A stretch of 64,000 bases of DNA from Eubacteriaceae bacterium (GCA_013335935.1 JAAXUP010000001.1:1-64000), one strand, 5' to 3'; positions 1-9,301 are shown, numbered from the stretch's first letter. The notes: a model not told the origin generated them from the letters alone. A program made the numbers and translations.

Positions 1-1
1 G

Positions 2-1414
2 GATACCTCAAAGGAGAGCGTAAGACTTAAATACAGATATCTTGATTTAAGAAAAAGCAGAATGCAGAACAATATGGCAACAAGACACAGAGTATCGAAA
101 TTTATACGGAACTACCTTGATGACCAGAAATTTATTGAGGTGGAGACACCATTCTTAACAAAACCAACTCCTGAAGGAGCCAGGAATTTCCTTGTTCCCA
201 GCCGGGTGCAGAAAGGGAATTTCTTTGCACTTCCCCAATCTCCTCAACTTTTCAAGCAAATCTTGATGGTATCAGGGTTCGACCGATACTATCAGATCGT
301 AAAGTGTTTCAGGGATGAAGACCTTAGACAGGACAGACAACCTGAATTTACTCAGGTAGATATTGAAATGTCCTTTGTGAATGAGGATGACATCATTGGG
401 ACGAATGAAAAAATGTTAGCGGATCTTTTCAAGGAAATGCTTGATGTAGAGGTAAGCCTCCCAATAAAAAGGATGACATATGACGATGCCATGAACCGAT
501 TCGGTTCCGATAAACCGGACCTGCGATTCGGATTCGAGCTTAAAGATATCAAAAAAGCTCTTATCAATACAGAGTTCAAGGTTTTTGCCGAGAATATCAA
601 AAAGGGCGGCGATGTCAGAGCGATCAATGCCAAAGGATGCGGGGAAGTATTCAGCAGAAGGGATATCGATTCCCTGGTTGATTATGTGAAAATTTATCAG
701 GCAAAAGGTCTTGCCTGGATCAAAGTTACAGATGATGGCATCAAATCTCCTATCGAAAAATTTCTAACAGATGAAGAAATCAATGGTATACTTGTATTGA
801 CGGACGCTGAACCGGGAGATCTGATACTGATCGTTTCGGATAAATCAAAAATCGTATGGGATGCACTGGGTAATTTAAGACTGGAAATTGCAAGAAGACT
901 GGAAATAGATTTAAGCGGCAAATATGAATTTGTCTGGATTACCGATTTTCCTTTGCTGGAGTATGATGAGGAAGAGAAGAGATTTGTAGCGATTCATCAT
1001 CCCTTCACAAGTCCAAAGGACGAAGATATTCCACTCCTGGATACTGAACCATTGAAAGCCAGAGCCAGAGCTTACGATATTGTTCTAAACGGTGCAGAAA
1101 TCGGGGGAGGCAGCATAAGGATCCATAACAAGGAGCTTCAGGAGAAACTTTTTAAAGTCCTTGGATTCAGCGATGAGAAAGCCTCTGAAAACTTCGGGTT
1201 TTTATTGGAATCTTTCAAATACGGCACACCCCCACATGGAGGTATCGCCTATGGCCTGGACAGGATCGTAATGCAGATTTTAGATACTGATAATATAAGG
1301 GATGTCATTGCATTCCCGAAGACTCAGAATCACAGTTGTCCCATGACCATGGCGCCTGATGTAGCTGAAGAATCAAGACTTGAAGAGCTGGGGCTGATTC
1401 TCAAGAAAATATAG
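2..1414 (+). CDS. aspS: aspartyl-tRNA synthetase, 5'-truncated by the window edge
   Basis: Charges tRNA-Asp with aspartate in the cytoplasm. The reading frame is open from base 2, so the start lies upstream; about 470 codons are visible against roughly 590 in a complete bacterial AspRS, so the N-terminal OB-fold is mostly missing. The visible part begins with the conserved VRLKYRYLDLR stretch. Class II motif 2 (FRDEDLRQDRQPEFTQVD) and motif 3 (GIAYGLDRIVM) are intact, with a GAD insertion domain between them as in bacterial enzymes. The CsoR-like gene follows within about 10 bp, so the two are probably co-transcribed. Confidence 0.97.
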   Translation, partial: DTSKESVRLKYRYLDLRKSRMQNNMATRHRVSKFIRNYLDDQKFIEVETPFLTKPTPEGARNFLVPSRVQKGNFFALPQSPQLFKQILMVSGFDRYYQIVKCFRDEDLRQDRQPEFTQVDIEMSFVNEDDIIGTNEKMLADLFKEMLDVEVSLPIKRMTYDDAMNRFGSDKPDLRFGFELKDIKKALINTEFKVFAENIKKGGDVRAINAKGCGEVFSRRDIDSLVDYVKIYQAKGLAWIKVTDDGIKSPIEKFLTDEEINGILVLTDAEPGDLILIVSDKSKIVWDALGNLRLEIARRLEIDLSGKYEFVWITDFPLLEYDEEEKRFVAIHHPFTSPKDEDIPLLDTEPLKARARAYDIVLNGAEIGGGSIRIHNKELQEKLFKVLGFSDEKASENFGFLLESFKYGTPPHGGIAYGLDRIVMQILDTDNIRDVIAFPKTQNHSCPMTMAPDVAEESRLEELGLILKKI

Positions 1415-1425
1415 AGGTGTATTTC

Positions 1426-1686
1426 ATGGAAGAATCCAAAAAAAATATTCTCATCAGGCTCAACAGAATAGAAGGCCAGATCAAGGGCATTCAAAAAATG
1501 ATCGAAAACGACGAGGAGTGCAGAGCAGTTCTGACACAGCTTAGCGCTGTAAAGTCGGCGCTGGATTCTACGTCCACGGTCATCCTTGACAATCATGCGA
1601 AGCAGTGCCTGAGAAGTATAATCGTAAATGAACAGGAAGCTGAGATCGATGATTTAGTAAAACTAATGAAAAAATTTCTCAGATAG
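1426..1686 (+). CDS. CsoR/RcnR-family metal-sensing repressor (DUF156)
   Basis: Small all-helical DNA-binding repressor of the CsoR/RcnR/FrmR family. The family core is clear (IRLNRIEGQIKGIQKMI, then LTQLSAVKSALD). The Cys of DEEC and the His and Cys of NHAKQC stand where CsoR proteins bind Cu(I), so a copper- or other thiol-type sensor is likely. I start at ATG 1426, about 7 nt after AGAGGTG, rather than at the in-frame GTG 1417. No metal exporter is adjacent; the next gene is the Cys-rich RseC-like protein, so the regulated target is not evident here. Confidence 0.85.
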   Translation: MEESKKNILIRLNRIEGQIKGIQKMIENDEECRAVLTQLSAVKSALDSTSTVILDNHAKQCLRSIIVNEQEAEIDDLVKLMKKFLR

Positions 1687-1694
1687 GTGATGGA

Positions 1695-2120
1695 ATGAAA
1701 GAAATTGGAATTGTAAATAAACTTGAGGGCAATAAGGCAACCGTTGTCATCAAGAGGCATGCAGCTTGCGGAGATTGCGGCGCTTGCCAGGTGGGAAAAG
1801 AAAAAATGACCATGGAAACAGTGGCCTTTAACAAGGCAGGTGCTGTTGAGGGTGAGGAGGTCGAGGTTGAACTCCAGTTTTCCAATGTCATGCAGGCGTC
1901 TTTTATCGCCTATGGAATACCCCTGGTCATGTTCATCGTCGGCTCATTATTTGGATTTTATTTTATTAATGGTTTGATGAATACCCCCGAAAATCCCATC
2001 ACAGCATTTATTTGCGGGATTTTAATGACGGTACTTACTTTTATTGGAATCAGAATATTTGAAAAACAAGGACTTTTTGCAGGCAAATATGAACCTCAAA
2101 TCACAAATATAATAAAATGA
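1695..2120 (+). CDS. RseC/MucC-family membrane protein
   Basis: A 141-aa RseC-type protein. The N-terminal domain has the family Cys cluster (CGDCGAC, about residues 26-32) and is followed by two predicted membrane helices (about residues 70-90 and 100-122). In gammaproteobacteria RseC belongs to the SoxR-reducing system; in Clostridia related proteins are often near Rnf genes, but none is visible here. It follows the CsoR-like gene by 8 bp with a GGTGATGGA ribosome site and ends just before an intrinsic terminator. The role in this organism is unknown. Confidence 0.8.
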   Translation: MKEIGIVNKLEGNKATVVIKRHAACGDCGACQVGKEKMTMETVAFNKAGAVEGEEVEVELQFSNVMQASFIAYGIPLVMFIVGSLFGFYFINGLMNTPENPITAFICGILMTVLTFIGIRIFEKQGLFAGKYEPQITNIIK

Positions 2121-2128
2121 ACCATTGA

Positions 2129-2158
2129 CCTTGAGAATATTAAATTCTCAAGGTTTTT
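2129..2158 (+). terminator. intrinsic terminator after the aspS-csoR-rseC operon
   Basis: A perfect 10-bp stem (CCTTGAGAAT / ATTCTCAAGG) with a 5-nt loop is followed directly by TTTTT. It separates the aspS operon from the Pho operon. Confidence 0.85.
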
Positions 2159-2160
2159 AT

Positions 2161-2200
2161 TTTTAACCAGATTTTAACATACAAGTAACCAGGATATAAT
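2161..2200 (+). promoter_or_regulatory. phoB-phoR promoter with three Pho-box repeats
   Basis: TTTTAAC occurs at 2161 and 2172, and a weaker AAGTAAC at 2183, exactly 11 bp apart. This is the spacing of direct repeats bound by PhoP/PhoB-type regulators in Gram-positives (TT(A/T)ACA-like units on one face of the helix). A TATAAT -10 box lies at 2195-2200. No good -35 is visible, which fits an activator-dependent promoter. The phoB start codon is 34 bp downstream, implying autoregulation. Confidence 0.75.
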
Positions 2201-2233
2201 ATAATGTAACTAACGAAAAATCAGGAGGGCTCC

Positions 2234-2932
2234 ATGAAGAATAAGATATTGATCGTCGAGGATGAAGTGAATATTTTAGAATTAATAAAATTCAATCTTG
2301 AGAAGAATGGATATGACGTTTATGGAGTACACGATGGCAATTTGGCACAGGAAGCTATTTTAAAGGAAAGGCCTTCCCTTGTTATTCTCGATCTGATGCT
2401 GCCGAACAAAGATGGACTGACGATACTGAGGGAAATAAGAGAAACAAAGGAAATAAAAAATACACCAGTGATCATATTGACTGCCAGAGAGACGGAGTTC
2501 GACAAGGTCCTGGGTCTGGATTTCGGTGCGGATGATTACCTGACAAAACCATTTAGCATCAAGGAATTGATAGCCAGGATCAAGGCGATCCTTAGAAGAT
2601 TGAAAGAAGTTGAAACCGAATCTGACAATATTATAAAATTGGATGATATGGAAGTTTACCAGGATGCATTTAAGGTATATAAAAGAGGAGAACTTTTAAA
2701 TTTGACCTTGAAAGAATATGAACTCTTGCTGCTGCTGGTAAAAAACAAGGGAAAAGTACTCAACAGGAATTATCTCCTGGATACCATATGGGGATATGAT
2801 TATATTGGAGAAACCCGTACGGTGGATGTTCATATCAGGCATTTGAGACAGAAAATAGAAGAAGATGATACCAACCCGGTATATATTGAAACTGTCAGAG
2901 GTGTTGGATACAGATTTAAGGATCAGAGGTGA
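2234..2932 (+). CDS. phoB: phosphate regulon response regulator PhoB/PhoP
   Basis: A 232-aa OmpR-family response regulator. The receiver domain (residues 1-120) shows the acidic pair at D10/E11, the phosphorylated Asp at D53 in LVILDLMLP, and the switch motif TKPF. The C-terminal winged helix ends with the characteristic VDVHIRHLRQKIE and VRGVGYRF. RBS is CAGGAGGG upstream of ATG 2234. It lies 3 bp before its kinase gene and just upstream of pst genes that carry matching 11-bp Pho boxes, so its regulon is phosphate starvation. Confidence 0.95.
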   Translation: MKNKILIVEDEVNILELIKFNLEKNGYDVYGVHDGNLAQEAILKERPSLVILDLMLPNKDGLTILREIRETKEIKNTPVIILTARETEFDKVLGLDFGADDYLTKPFSIKELIARIKAILRRLKEVETESDNIIKLDDMEVYQDAFKVYKRGELLNLTLKEYELLLLLVKNKGKVLNRNYLLDTIWGYDYIGETRTVDVHIRHLRQKIEEDDTNPVYIETVRGVGYRFKDQR

Positions 2933-2935
2933 GGT

Positions 2936-4696
2936 ATGACACGAAAAATTCTGATGGCTGTTATTACGACCCTTTCAATAACAGTCTGCTTAATGGGAAT
3001 ATTTACTTTCTATAATTCCAGAAATTTGTACTATAAGGTTATGGAAAAGGATCTTACAAGGTCTGTTGATTTAGTTTCCAAAGAAATCAGTTCAAAGGAT
3101 GAGTTTTACTCGCCGGATATAGCGGAATCCATCAAAATAATAGCAAATACTACCGAGCAGAGGATCACATTGATCGACTTAACCGGTGAAGTTGTATTTG
3201 ATACGGAACTGAACGCCTCTGAGTTGGGTAATCATCTGAACAGACCGGAGGTGCAAAATGCCCTGAAAGGTGTCTTAAAAAGAGAAATCAGATTTAGCAG
3301 TTCCACTGCCCTTGATATGATGTACATAGCAAAAAAAATCACCATATCCGGAGGGGAAACGGGGATCATAAGAAGTTCCATAAGCCTTAATCTGATGAAG
3401 GATATACTGAATCAGAGCCTTGAAAATGTGATTGGTTATCTGGGGGTATTTTTGATTTTAGCTGCGCTGTTATCCCGTTATATCATAAAAAGTTTGATGA
3501 CGCCCATCAGTGATATCGCTGTATTTGCAAAAAAAATAGCAGGAGGCAACTACAAAGAAAGAATGACATCATTCAAAAAGGATGAAATTGGTGAGCTGAC
3601 CCGTTCTTTGAACAACATGGCGGACAGCCTGGAAGACTCTTTCTGTCAGCTTTCAGACAGGAATGCCGAGCTTGAAAGCATACTCAAAAATATTGTGAAT
3701 GGTATTATTGCCATCGATGGAAAAAACAATATTAAGATGATCAATAAAAGCGCTTATAAAATGCTAAATATTCCCGAAGACCGAAATGTTGTAAACAAGA
3801 ATATCATCGAAGTGATAAGAAACCACTCTTTATATGAAATGGTGACTGAAATCACCGGATATCCAGAGGATTCTATACTTGAGAATACCAGAGAACTGGT
3901 AATTGGTGAAAATATCTTCCGGATCACCATCAGCCAGATCATCGACAGCCATATTGTAAGCGGTTATATCATTGTATTGCAGGATATTACCCAAATTAGA
4001 AAGCTGGAGAGCATGAGAAAGGACTTCGTTGCCAATGTATCCCATGAGCTGAAAACACCCATTACCTCCATTAAGGGTTTCATCGAAACTTTGAAAGACG
4101 GAGGAGTAGAAGACGAAGAAACCAGAAACCGATTCTACGAGATCATCAGCCTGGAAACCGACCGCCTGATTAAACTTGTTGAAGATATTCTTACCATGTC
4201 TTTTCTTGACAATGAAAATAATATCGGAACCATGGACAAAGAAAAATTAAATCCGGTGGAAGAGATCAGAAAGGTCATCTATCTGCTCCATAAAGAAGCT
4301 GACAAAAAACATCTGGGTATGGAAGTCCATGCAGAGGAAACAGTTCCGTATATTACTTTCAATCGGAATTATTTCAAGCAAATGATGATGAATCTTATAA
4401 GCAACGCTATCAAATACAGCCGGGAAAACGGAACCGTGGTTGTGAATATCAGAAAAGAAAATTCTAAACTCATCATCGAAGTCTCTGATAATGGAATAGG
4501 GATACCGGAGAAGGATCTCTTCAGGATATTTGAAAGATTCTATCGCGTGGACAAGGGGAGAGCCCGGGAAGAGGGAGGCACTGGGCTTGGACTGGCTATT
4601 GTCAAGCATATCCTTCAGACACATAACGGAGATATCCAGGTGAAAAGTGAAGTGAATAAAGGAACGATATTTACTATTACCCTGAATGCAGCTTAA
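2936..4696 (+). CDS. phoR: phosphate regulon sensor histidine kinase PhoR
   Basis: A 586-aa membrane kinase. In order: TM1 (about 6-26), an extracellular sensor domain of about 130 aa, TM2 (about 164-182), HAMP (FAKKIAGGNYKERM), PAS domain (about 245-350), HisKA with phospho-acceptor H370 in VSHELKTP, and HATPase_c with N box (NLISNAIKYS), G1 (DNGIGIP) and G2 (GTGLGLAIVKHI). It phosphorylates the preceding response regulator; PstSCAB-PhoU normally modulates this kinase in response to phosphate. The stop codon overlaps the Pho-box array of pstS. Confidence 0.95.
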   Translation: MTRKILMAVITTLSITVCLMGIFTFYNSRNLYYKVMEKDLTRSVDLVSKEISSKDEFYSPDIAESIKIIANTTEQRITLIDLTGEVVFDTELNASELGNHLNRPEVQNALKGVLKREIRFSSSTALDMMYIAKKITISGGETGIIRSSISLNLMKDILNQSLENVIGYLGVFLILAALLSRYIIKSLMTPISDIAVFAKKIAGGNYKERMTSFKKDEIGELTRSLNNMADSLEDSFCQLSDRNAELESILKNIVNGIIAIDGKNNIKMINKSAYKMLNIPEDRNVVNKNIIEVIRNHSLYEMVTEITGYPEDSILENTRELVIGENIFRITISQIIDSHIVSGYIIVLQDITQIRKLESMRKDFVANVSHELKTPITSIKGFIETLKDGGVEDEETRNRFYEIISLETDRLIKLVEDILTMSFLDNENNIGTMDKEKLNPVEEIRKVIYLLHKEADKKHLGMEVHAEETVPYITFNRNYFKQMMMNLISNAIKYSRENGTVVVNIRKENSKLIIEVSDNGIGIPEKDLFRIFERFYRVDKGRAREEGGTGLGLAIVKHILQTHNGDIQVKSEVNKGTIFTITLNAA

Positions 4697-4757
4697 CATG
4701 AACTTAACATTCCGTTAACGGTCTCTAAACCATCCCATAAGAATCTTTTGTTATTAT
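4692..4757 (+). promoter_or_regulatory. pstS promoter with four Pho-box repeats
   Basis: CTTAACA (4692), CTTAACA (4703), GTTAACG (4714) and CTAAAC (4725) form a run of four direct repeats spaced exactly 11 bp apart. A -10-like TATTAT follows at 4752-4757. The array starts inside the last codons of phoR. It is the stronger of the two Pho arrays here, as expected for the abundant binding protein gene. Confidence 0.82.
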
Positions 4758-4800
4758 AGTATTACAAAATAAAACTATCATTTTGAAAGGGGATAATATT

Positions 4801-5634
4801 GTGAAAAAAATTGCATTATTATTATCAGGATTATTATTAACGGCGATATTGTTTGCAGGCTGTAGTTCAAGTACCGATAATGGAAGTGGAGATACATTAA
4901 CAGGAGAAATCATCGCAGGAGGCTCTACCTCAACAAAAAATATTATGGAAGCCACCGGAGAAGAATTTGCAGCTTTAAATCCGGATGTGACTTTTGAGTA
5001 CAATGCCACCGGTTCGTCAGATGGTGTAAAAGGCGCTGATGACGGAACTTACATGCTGGGGACAGCATCAAGAGAAATCAAGGAAGACGAAAAAGCCTGG
5101 GAACTGACTGAAAAAATATTTGCATACGATGGGATTGCGGTCGTTGTCCATCCATCAAATGATGCCGTTGCTGACATAACAACCGAACAGATTGCTCAGA
5201 TATTCAAGGGAGAGATCACTAACTGGTCGGAAGTGGGTGGAGCCAATGCTCCCATCGTAGTTGTCAGCAGGGAAGACGGTTCAGGTACAAGAGGAGCGTT
5301 TGAGGAACTTTTAGGTTTTGAGGATGCGCTTACTAAAGATGCCACAATAGCTGAAGGAAATGGAAATGTCCAGTCGACTGTAGCCGGAAATGAAAATTCA
5401 ATCGGATATGTGTCCTTCACTTATATTGACGATACCGTCAAAGCTTTGTCCGTTGAAGGAGTCGCACCAACAGTAGAAGATGTTTTAAATAAAACCTACC
5501 CGATATCCAGACCGTTTGTTATGATCTACCATGAGGACAATCTTTCTGATGCTGCAAAAGCGTACATCGAATTTCTGATGAGTGCTGATGGCCAGCAGAT
5601 CGTTGAAGACGAAGGTGGAATACCAGTAGAATAA
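4801..5634 (+). CDS. pstS: phosphate-binding lipoprotein PstS
   Basis: Extracytoplasmic phosphate receptor for the Pst ABC importer. I start at GTG 4801, 8 nt after AAGGGG, giving a 277-aa protein with a lipoprotein signal peptide and lipobox LFAG-C (Cys21 is the lipidation site). The mature part has the PBP-like fold with phosphate-contact motifs typical of PstS (AGGSTST, the ATGSSDG segment and SREDGSGTRGAFEELLG). It is preceded by the Pho-box promoter and separated from pstC by a strong hairpin, which would allow more receptor than permease to be made. Confidence 0.95.
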   Translation: MKKIALLLSGLLLTAILFAGCSSSTDNGSGDTLTGEIIAGGSTSTKNIMEATGEEFAALNPDVTFEYNATGSSDGVKGADDGTYMLGTASREIKEDEKAWELTEKIFAYDGIAVVVHPSNDAVADITTEQIAQIFKGEITNWSEVGGANAPIVVVSREDGSGTRGAFEELLGFEDALTKDATIAEGNGNVQSTVAGNENSIGYVSFTYIDDTVKALSVEGVAPTVEDVLNKTYPISRPFVMIYHEDNLSDAAKAYIEFLMSADGQQIVEDEGGIPVE

Positions 5635-5642
5635 CAGCGTGT

Positions 5643-5679
5643 TTTAACTCCCGTAATAACGGGAGTTAAACTGCTTTTT
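5643..5679 (+). terminator. hairpin between pstS and pstC (attenuator or partial terminator)
   Basis: A perfect 12-bp stem (TTTAACTCCCGT / ACGGGAGTTAAA) with a 4-nt loop, followed by CTGCTTTTT. It lies between pstS and pstCABphoU, which show no separate promoter. It probably terminates part of the transcripts or protects the pstS mRNA 3' end. Confidence 0.7.
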
Positions 5680-5698
5680 GATATGGAGGGTACACAAA

Positions 5699-6583
5699 TT
5701 GACGAATAAAAAAAATAGAAACATAAAAGAGGAAGCTTTCCGGTATTTGTTTATGCTGAGCGCTTTTGTAGCAGTGGTCAGCGTATTTGCCATTGCATTT
5801 TTCGTGTTTTACAGGGGGCTAAAGCCTTTTGTGGGCGGAGATCATGGGTACTCCCTGTTTCAATTTCTCTCAGGTACGGAGTGGAGACCAGGTAAAAATA
5901 CATTCGGCATTTTATATATGATCATCGGATCTATTTTTGCCACCTTTGGAGCCATCCTTATAGGGGTTCCTATTGGTCTTATGACGGCTGTATTCATCGC
6001 GGAATTAGCTCCGCCTTCTTTAACGAAGATCGTACGTCCTGCGGTAGAACTTTTGGCAGGAATTCCGTCTGTGCTGTATGGTGTTTTTGGTTTGGGGGTC
6101 ATCGTAAATGTTCTGAAAAATTATTCTCCCACCGCACAGGGACAATCCCTTATTGCAGTAATTTTCGTACTCACTGTCATGATCCTTCCAACGGTAATAT
6201 CGATCTCGGAAACCGCATTAAGGGCGGTTCCCAAAGCATATAAAGACGGTTCCCTGGCTCTGGGCGCTTCTAAGATTCAAACGATCTTTAAAATCATGAT
6301 ACCAGCTGCAAAATCTGGGATCATGGCTGGTGTAGTGCTGGGAATAGGAAGAGCCATAGGGGAGACAATGGCGGTAATGCTTGTGGCAGGAAATCCTATC
6401 GCAGGAATCCCAACATCTCTATGGGATAAAATCAGACCCCTTACAACGAATATCGCCCTGGAGATGGGATATGCATCAGGGCTGCATCAGGATCTGCTCT
6501 TTTCAACAGGAGTTGTGCTGTTTGTATTTATTATGGTGATTAATTTGATCCTGAATAGTTTGATCCGAAAGAAGATAGGGTAG
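5699..6583 (+). CDS. pstC: phosphate ABC transporter permease PstC
   Basis: Inner-membrane subunit of the Pst phosphate importer with about six TM helices. The start is TTG 5699, placed 8-9 nt after GGAGGG; the frame is open a little further upstream. The permease EAA-type loop (ALGASKIQTIFKIMIPAAKSGI) and the segment GIGRAIGETMAVMLVAGN are diagnostic of PstC. It is followed after 7 bp by pstA. Confidence 0.94.
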   Translation: MTNKKNRNIKEEAFRYLFMLSAFVAVVSVFAIAFFVFYRGLKPFVGGDHGYSLFQFLSGTEWRPGKNTFGILYMIIGSIFATFGAILIGVPIGLMTAVFIAELAPPSLTKIVRPAVELLAGIPSVLYGVFGLGVIVNVLKNYSPTAQGQSLIAVIFVLTVMILPTVISISETALRAVPKAYKDGSLALGASKIQTIFKIMIPAAKSGIMAGVVLGIGRAIGETMAVMLVAGNPIAGIPTSLWDKIRPLTTNIALEMGYASGLHQDLLFSTGVVLFVFIMVINLILNSLIRKKIG

Positions 6584-6590
6584 GTGACGT

Positions 6591-7787
6591 ATGAGAAAAT
6601 TAAAGGATAATTTACTGAAATCATTGATCTATCTGTCTGCCTTTATCACAGTAGGCATCCTTGTCTGGATTCTCGGCTATGTATTTTCCAATGGAATCGG
6701 ACTAATCAACTGGAATTTTATATCCAATGAATATAATGAAAAAACCAGCTATGTGGAAGTGAAAATTACCAATACCCCTTTGAGCATAAATCAGGAATCC
6801 TTGAATGAAAAGGCATTTTACAATCAGAAAGTCGATAAACCTCTTTCGGATGCAATATATTCAGAAAAACTTGGAATCGCGGTAATGGAGGTTGAACATA
6901 GTCTTCGGGGTAAAAAAGAAAACCAATTCATCGTTGCCTATATCGAAAATGGATCAGAAGCTGGTGAAGCGCTGGATAAGTCCGGCAAGAAAATCGGCAT
7001 AAACCTGGGTGACGTGATCACTAAAATCGATGGGGAAGCGCTGGAAGGTAAGGATTTAAAAGATTTAAACGCCATCGTTTCTGGTTCGAATGAGTCTCTT
7101 GTTAAAATAACCAAACCAGGATATGGAGTCCTGACCAACATCGTCACTACCCTGTACATGATTATACTTTCCTTATCTATTGCAGCGCCCATTGGGATAC
7201 TTGCTGCGATTTATCTTGTGGAGTATGCGAAGCCTGGTAAACTGGTCAATGTGATCCGATTTGCAACGGAAAGCCTGTCCGGAATACCTTCGATCATCTT
7301 CGGTCTTTTCGGGATGGCATTTTTCGTGGTATTTTTAAAATTTAACTTATCCTTATTGTCAGGAGCTTTAACAATCAGTATAATTTTATTGCCGGTTATT
7401 ATCAGGAGCACTGAGGAGGCGCTTAAATCAGTGCCGGATGCCTATCGGGAGGCTTCCTACGGGTTAGGTGCGACAAAGCTACAGACAATAAGTAAAATCA
7501 TCATTCCAAGCGCTATTCCAGGAATCCTTGTAGCCGTGATCTTAAGTATAGGAAGGATCGTCGGTGAATCCGCAGCGCTCCTGCTGACGGCAGGCACCGT
7601 GGCTAAGATACCTGAAAGCCTGTTTGCATCTGGGAGCACATTGACTGTTCAGGCCTATTATGTTGCAAAAGAAGAAGCGAATATACAAATGGCATGCGCA
7701 ATAGGGATCGTTGTGATCGTGCTGATAATAGTTTTGAATATTTTAGCAAAGCTGATATCAAAAATATTCAATAAAGCGAACTATTAA
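6591..7787 (+). CDS. pstA: phosphate ABC transporter permease PstA with PDZ-like insertion
   Basis: Second permease subunit of the Pst importer. At 398 aa it is about 100 residues longer than a usual PstA. The excess lies between TM1 (about 14-32) and the permease core that starts near residue 182, so it should face outside. Part of it (about residues 95-175) looks like a PDZ domain: FIVAYIENGSEAGEAL, then GINLGDVITKIDGEAL and VKITKPG. The permease core is normal, with the EAA loop ASYGLGATKLQTISKIIIPSA and GRIVGESAALLLTAG. RBS AGGTGA precedes ATG 6591. Confidence 0.92.
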   Translation: MRKLKDNLLKSLIYLSAFITVGILVWILGYVFSNGIGLINWNFISNEYNEKTSYVEVKITNTPLSINQESLNEKAFYNQKVDKPLSDAIYSEKLGIAVMEVEHSLRGKKENQFIVAYIENGSEAGEALDKSGKKIGINLGDVITKIDGEALEGKDLKDLNAIVSGSNESLVKITKPGYGVLTNIVTTLYMIILSLSIAAPIGILAAIYLVEYAKPGKLVNVIRFATESLSGIPSIIFGLFGMAFFVVFLKFNLSLLSGALTISIILLPVIIRSTEEALKSVPDAYREASYGLGATKLQTISKIIIPSAIPGILVAVILSIGRIVGESAALLLTAGTVAKIPESLFASGSTLTVQAYYVAKEEANIQMACAIGIVVIVLIIVLNILAKLISKIFNKANY

Positions 7788-7799
7788 GGAGGATAGAAA

Positions 7800-8558
7800 T
7801 TGGCAGATAAAATTAAATTTATTATCAAGGACCTGGATTTGTATTATGATACCTTTCAGGCGCTGAAAAAAGTGAATATCGAGATCAAAGAAAATAAAGT
7901 CACTGCATTTATCGGACCCTCCGGTTGTGGAAAGTCTACGCTTTTACGGTGTCTCAACAGGATGAATGATCTTATCGACAATGTAAAAATTGAGGGAGCC
8001 GTCACTCTTGATGAAATTGATATTTACGGCGACATCGATGTCATCAACCTGCGTACTAAGGTTGGTATGGTATTTCAGAAACCAAATCCATTTCCCATGA
8101 CGGTATATGACAATATTGCTTACGGACCCAGGTGTCAGGGTATAAAAGACAAAAAGAAATTGGATGAGATCGTGGAGAGAAGCATTGTCCAGTCTGCCCT
8201 TTGGGATGAAGTCAAGGACAGGCTGAACAAATCTGCATTAGGGCTTTCCGGGGGACAGCAGCAGAGGCTTTGCATTGCCAGAGCCATTGCAATGGAACCT
8301 GAGGTCATTTTGATGGATGAGCCCACATCAGCCCTTGATCCCATCGCAACTGCGAAAATCGAAGAGTTGATGGAGACGCTAAAGAAGAAATATACAATTG
8401 TCATTGTAACCCATTCAATGCAGCAGGCAGCAAGGATTTCCGATGATACGGCATTCTTTTTATCAGGTGAAGTCATCGAAAGTGGAAAGACAATAGGAAT
8501 ATTTACAAACCCAAGGGACAAACGTACGGAAGACTATATCACGGGAAGATTCGGTTAG
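7800..8558 (+). CDS. pstB: phosphate ABC transporter ATPase PstB
   Basis: Cytoplasmic ATPase of the phosphate importer, 252 aa, the usual length. Walker A is GPSGCGKST (39-47), the Q-loop is [10 protein letters not shown], the ABC signature is [16 protein letters not shown], and Walker B is [13 protein letters not shown] followed by the switch His in [11 protein letters not shown]. The start is TTG 7800 preceded by AAGGAGG. It lies between pstA and phoU in a tight operon. Confidence 0.96.
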   Translation: MADKIKFIIKDLDLYYDTFQALKKVNIEIKENKVTAFIGPSGCGKSTLLRCLNRMNDLIDNVKIEGAVTLDEIDIYGDIDVINLRTKVGMVFQKPNPFPMTVYDNIAYGPRCQGIKDKKKLDEIVERSIVQSALWDEVKDRLNKSALGLSGGQQQRLCIARAIAMEPEVILMDEPTSALDPIATAKIEELMETLKKKYTIVIVTHSMQQAARISDDTAFFLSGEVIESGKTIGIFTNPRDKRTEDYITGRFG

Positions 8559-8568
8559 GAGGCAAACC

Positions 8569-9273
8569 ATGGTAATTAGAAAGCATTTTGATAAAGAATT
8601 GGATAAGCTTCACAAAGAAATACTGCTAATGAGTTCAATAACAGAGGAAATGCTGAAGGATGCTATTATTGCATTGGTTAAGAAGGATATTGAACTGGCG
8701 AAGGATGTTATCAAAAGAGATGACCTTGTGGATGCGAAAGAAATATACATACAGGAATTATGCGTCAGGATCATCGCTACACAGCAGCCCGTTGCGACAG
8801 ATTTAAGACTTCTGGCATCAGCGTTTAAAATTCTTACAAATCTGGAAAGAATTGCTGACCACGCGGTAAATATCTGCGAGATAACCATCTTTCTGAAGGA
8901 TGAAATCTATATTAAAACGCTGATCGATATCCCCAAAATGTCTGAAGTCGCCATCGATGTCGTTAAACTAAGCATTGATGCATTTGTTAATCAGGATATT
9001 TCAGGACTGCCTGTTATGATTGAGAAAGAAATCGAGCTCGATCATCTGTTCAGACGGATATATAAGGAACTTACATCGTATATGATCAAGGATTCTAGCA
9101 ATATCAAACAAGCCTCAAGGTTTATATTTGTTGCCAGCTACCTTGAAAGAGTCGGTGATCATGCCACAAATATTTTTGAATCCGTCCATTATATCGTAAC
9201 CGGGCAATATAAAGATTTTAAGGATTTTGAAAGCAATATCCTTGCGCATAAAAAAGAAGTGCCCCTGGACTAA
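8569..9273 (+). CDS. phoU: phosphate signalling regulator PhoU
   Basis: A 234-aa protein with two PhoU three-helix repeats. Each has the metal-binding pattern, as in NLERIADHAVNICE (about 90-103) and YLERVGDHATNIFE (about 190-203). PhoU links Pst transporter state to PhoR activity and so shuts the Pho response off when phosphate is plentiful. RBS GGAGGC precedes ATG 8569. Last gene of the operon, followed by a long inverted repeat. Confidence 0.95.
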   Translation: MVIRKHFDKELDKLHKEILLMSSITEEMLKDAIIALVKKDIELAKDVIKRDDLVDAKEIYIQELCVRIIATQQPVATDLRLLASAFKILTNLERIADHAVNICEITIFLKDEIYIKTLIDIPKMSEVAIDVVKLSIDAFVNQDISGLPVMIEKEIELDHLFRRIYKELTSYMIKDSSNIKQASRFIFVASYLERVGDHATNIFESVHYIVTGQYKDFKDFESNILAHKKEVPLD

Positions 9274-9301
9274 ATGAAGAATTGCAAATTCCAGTAAATT
9301 T

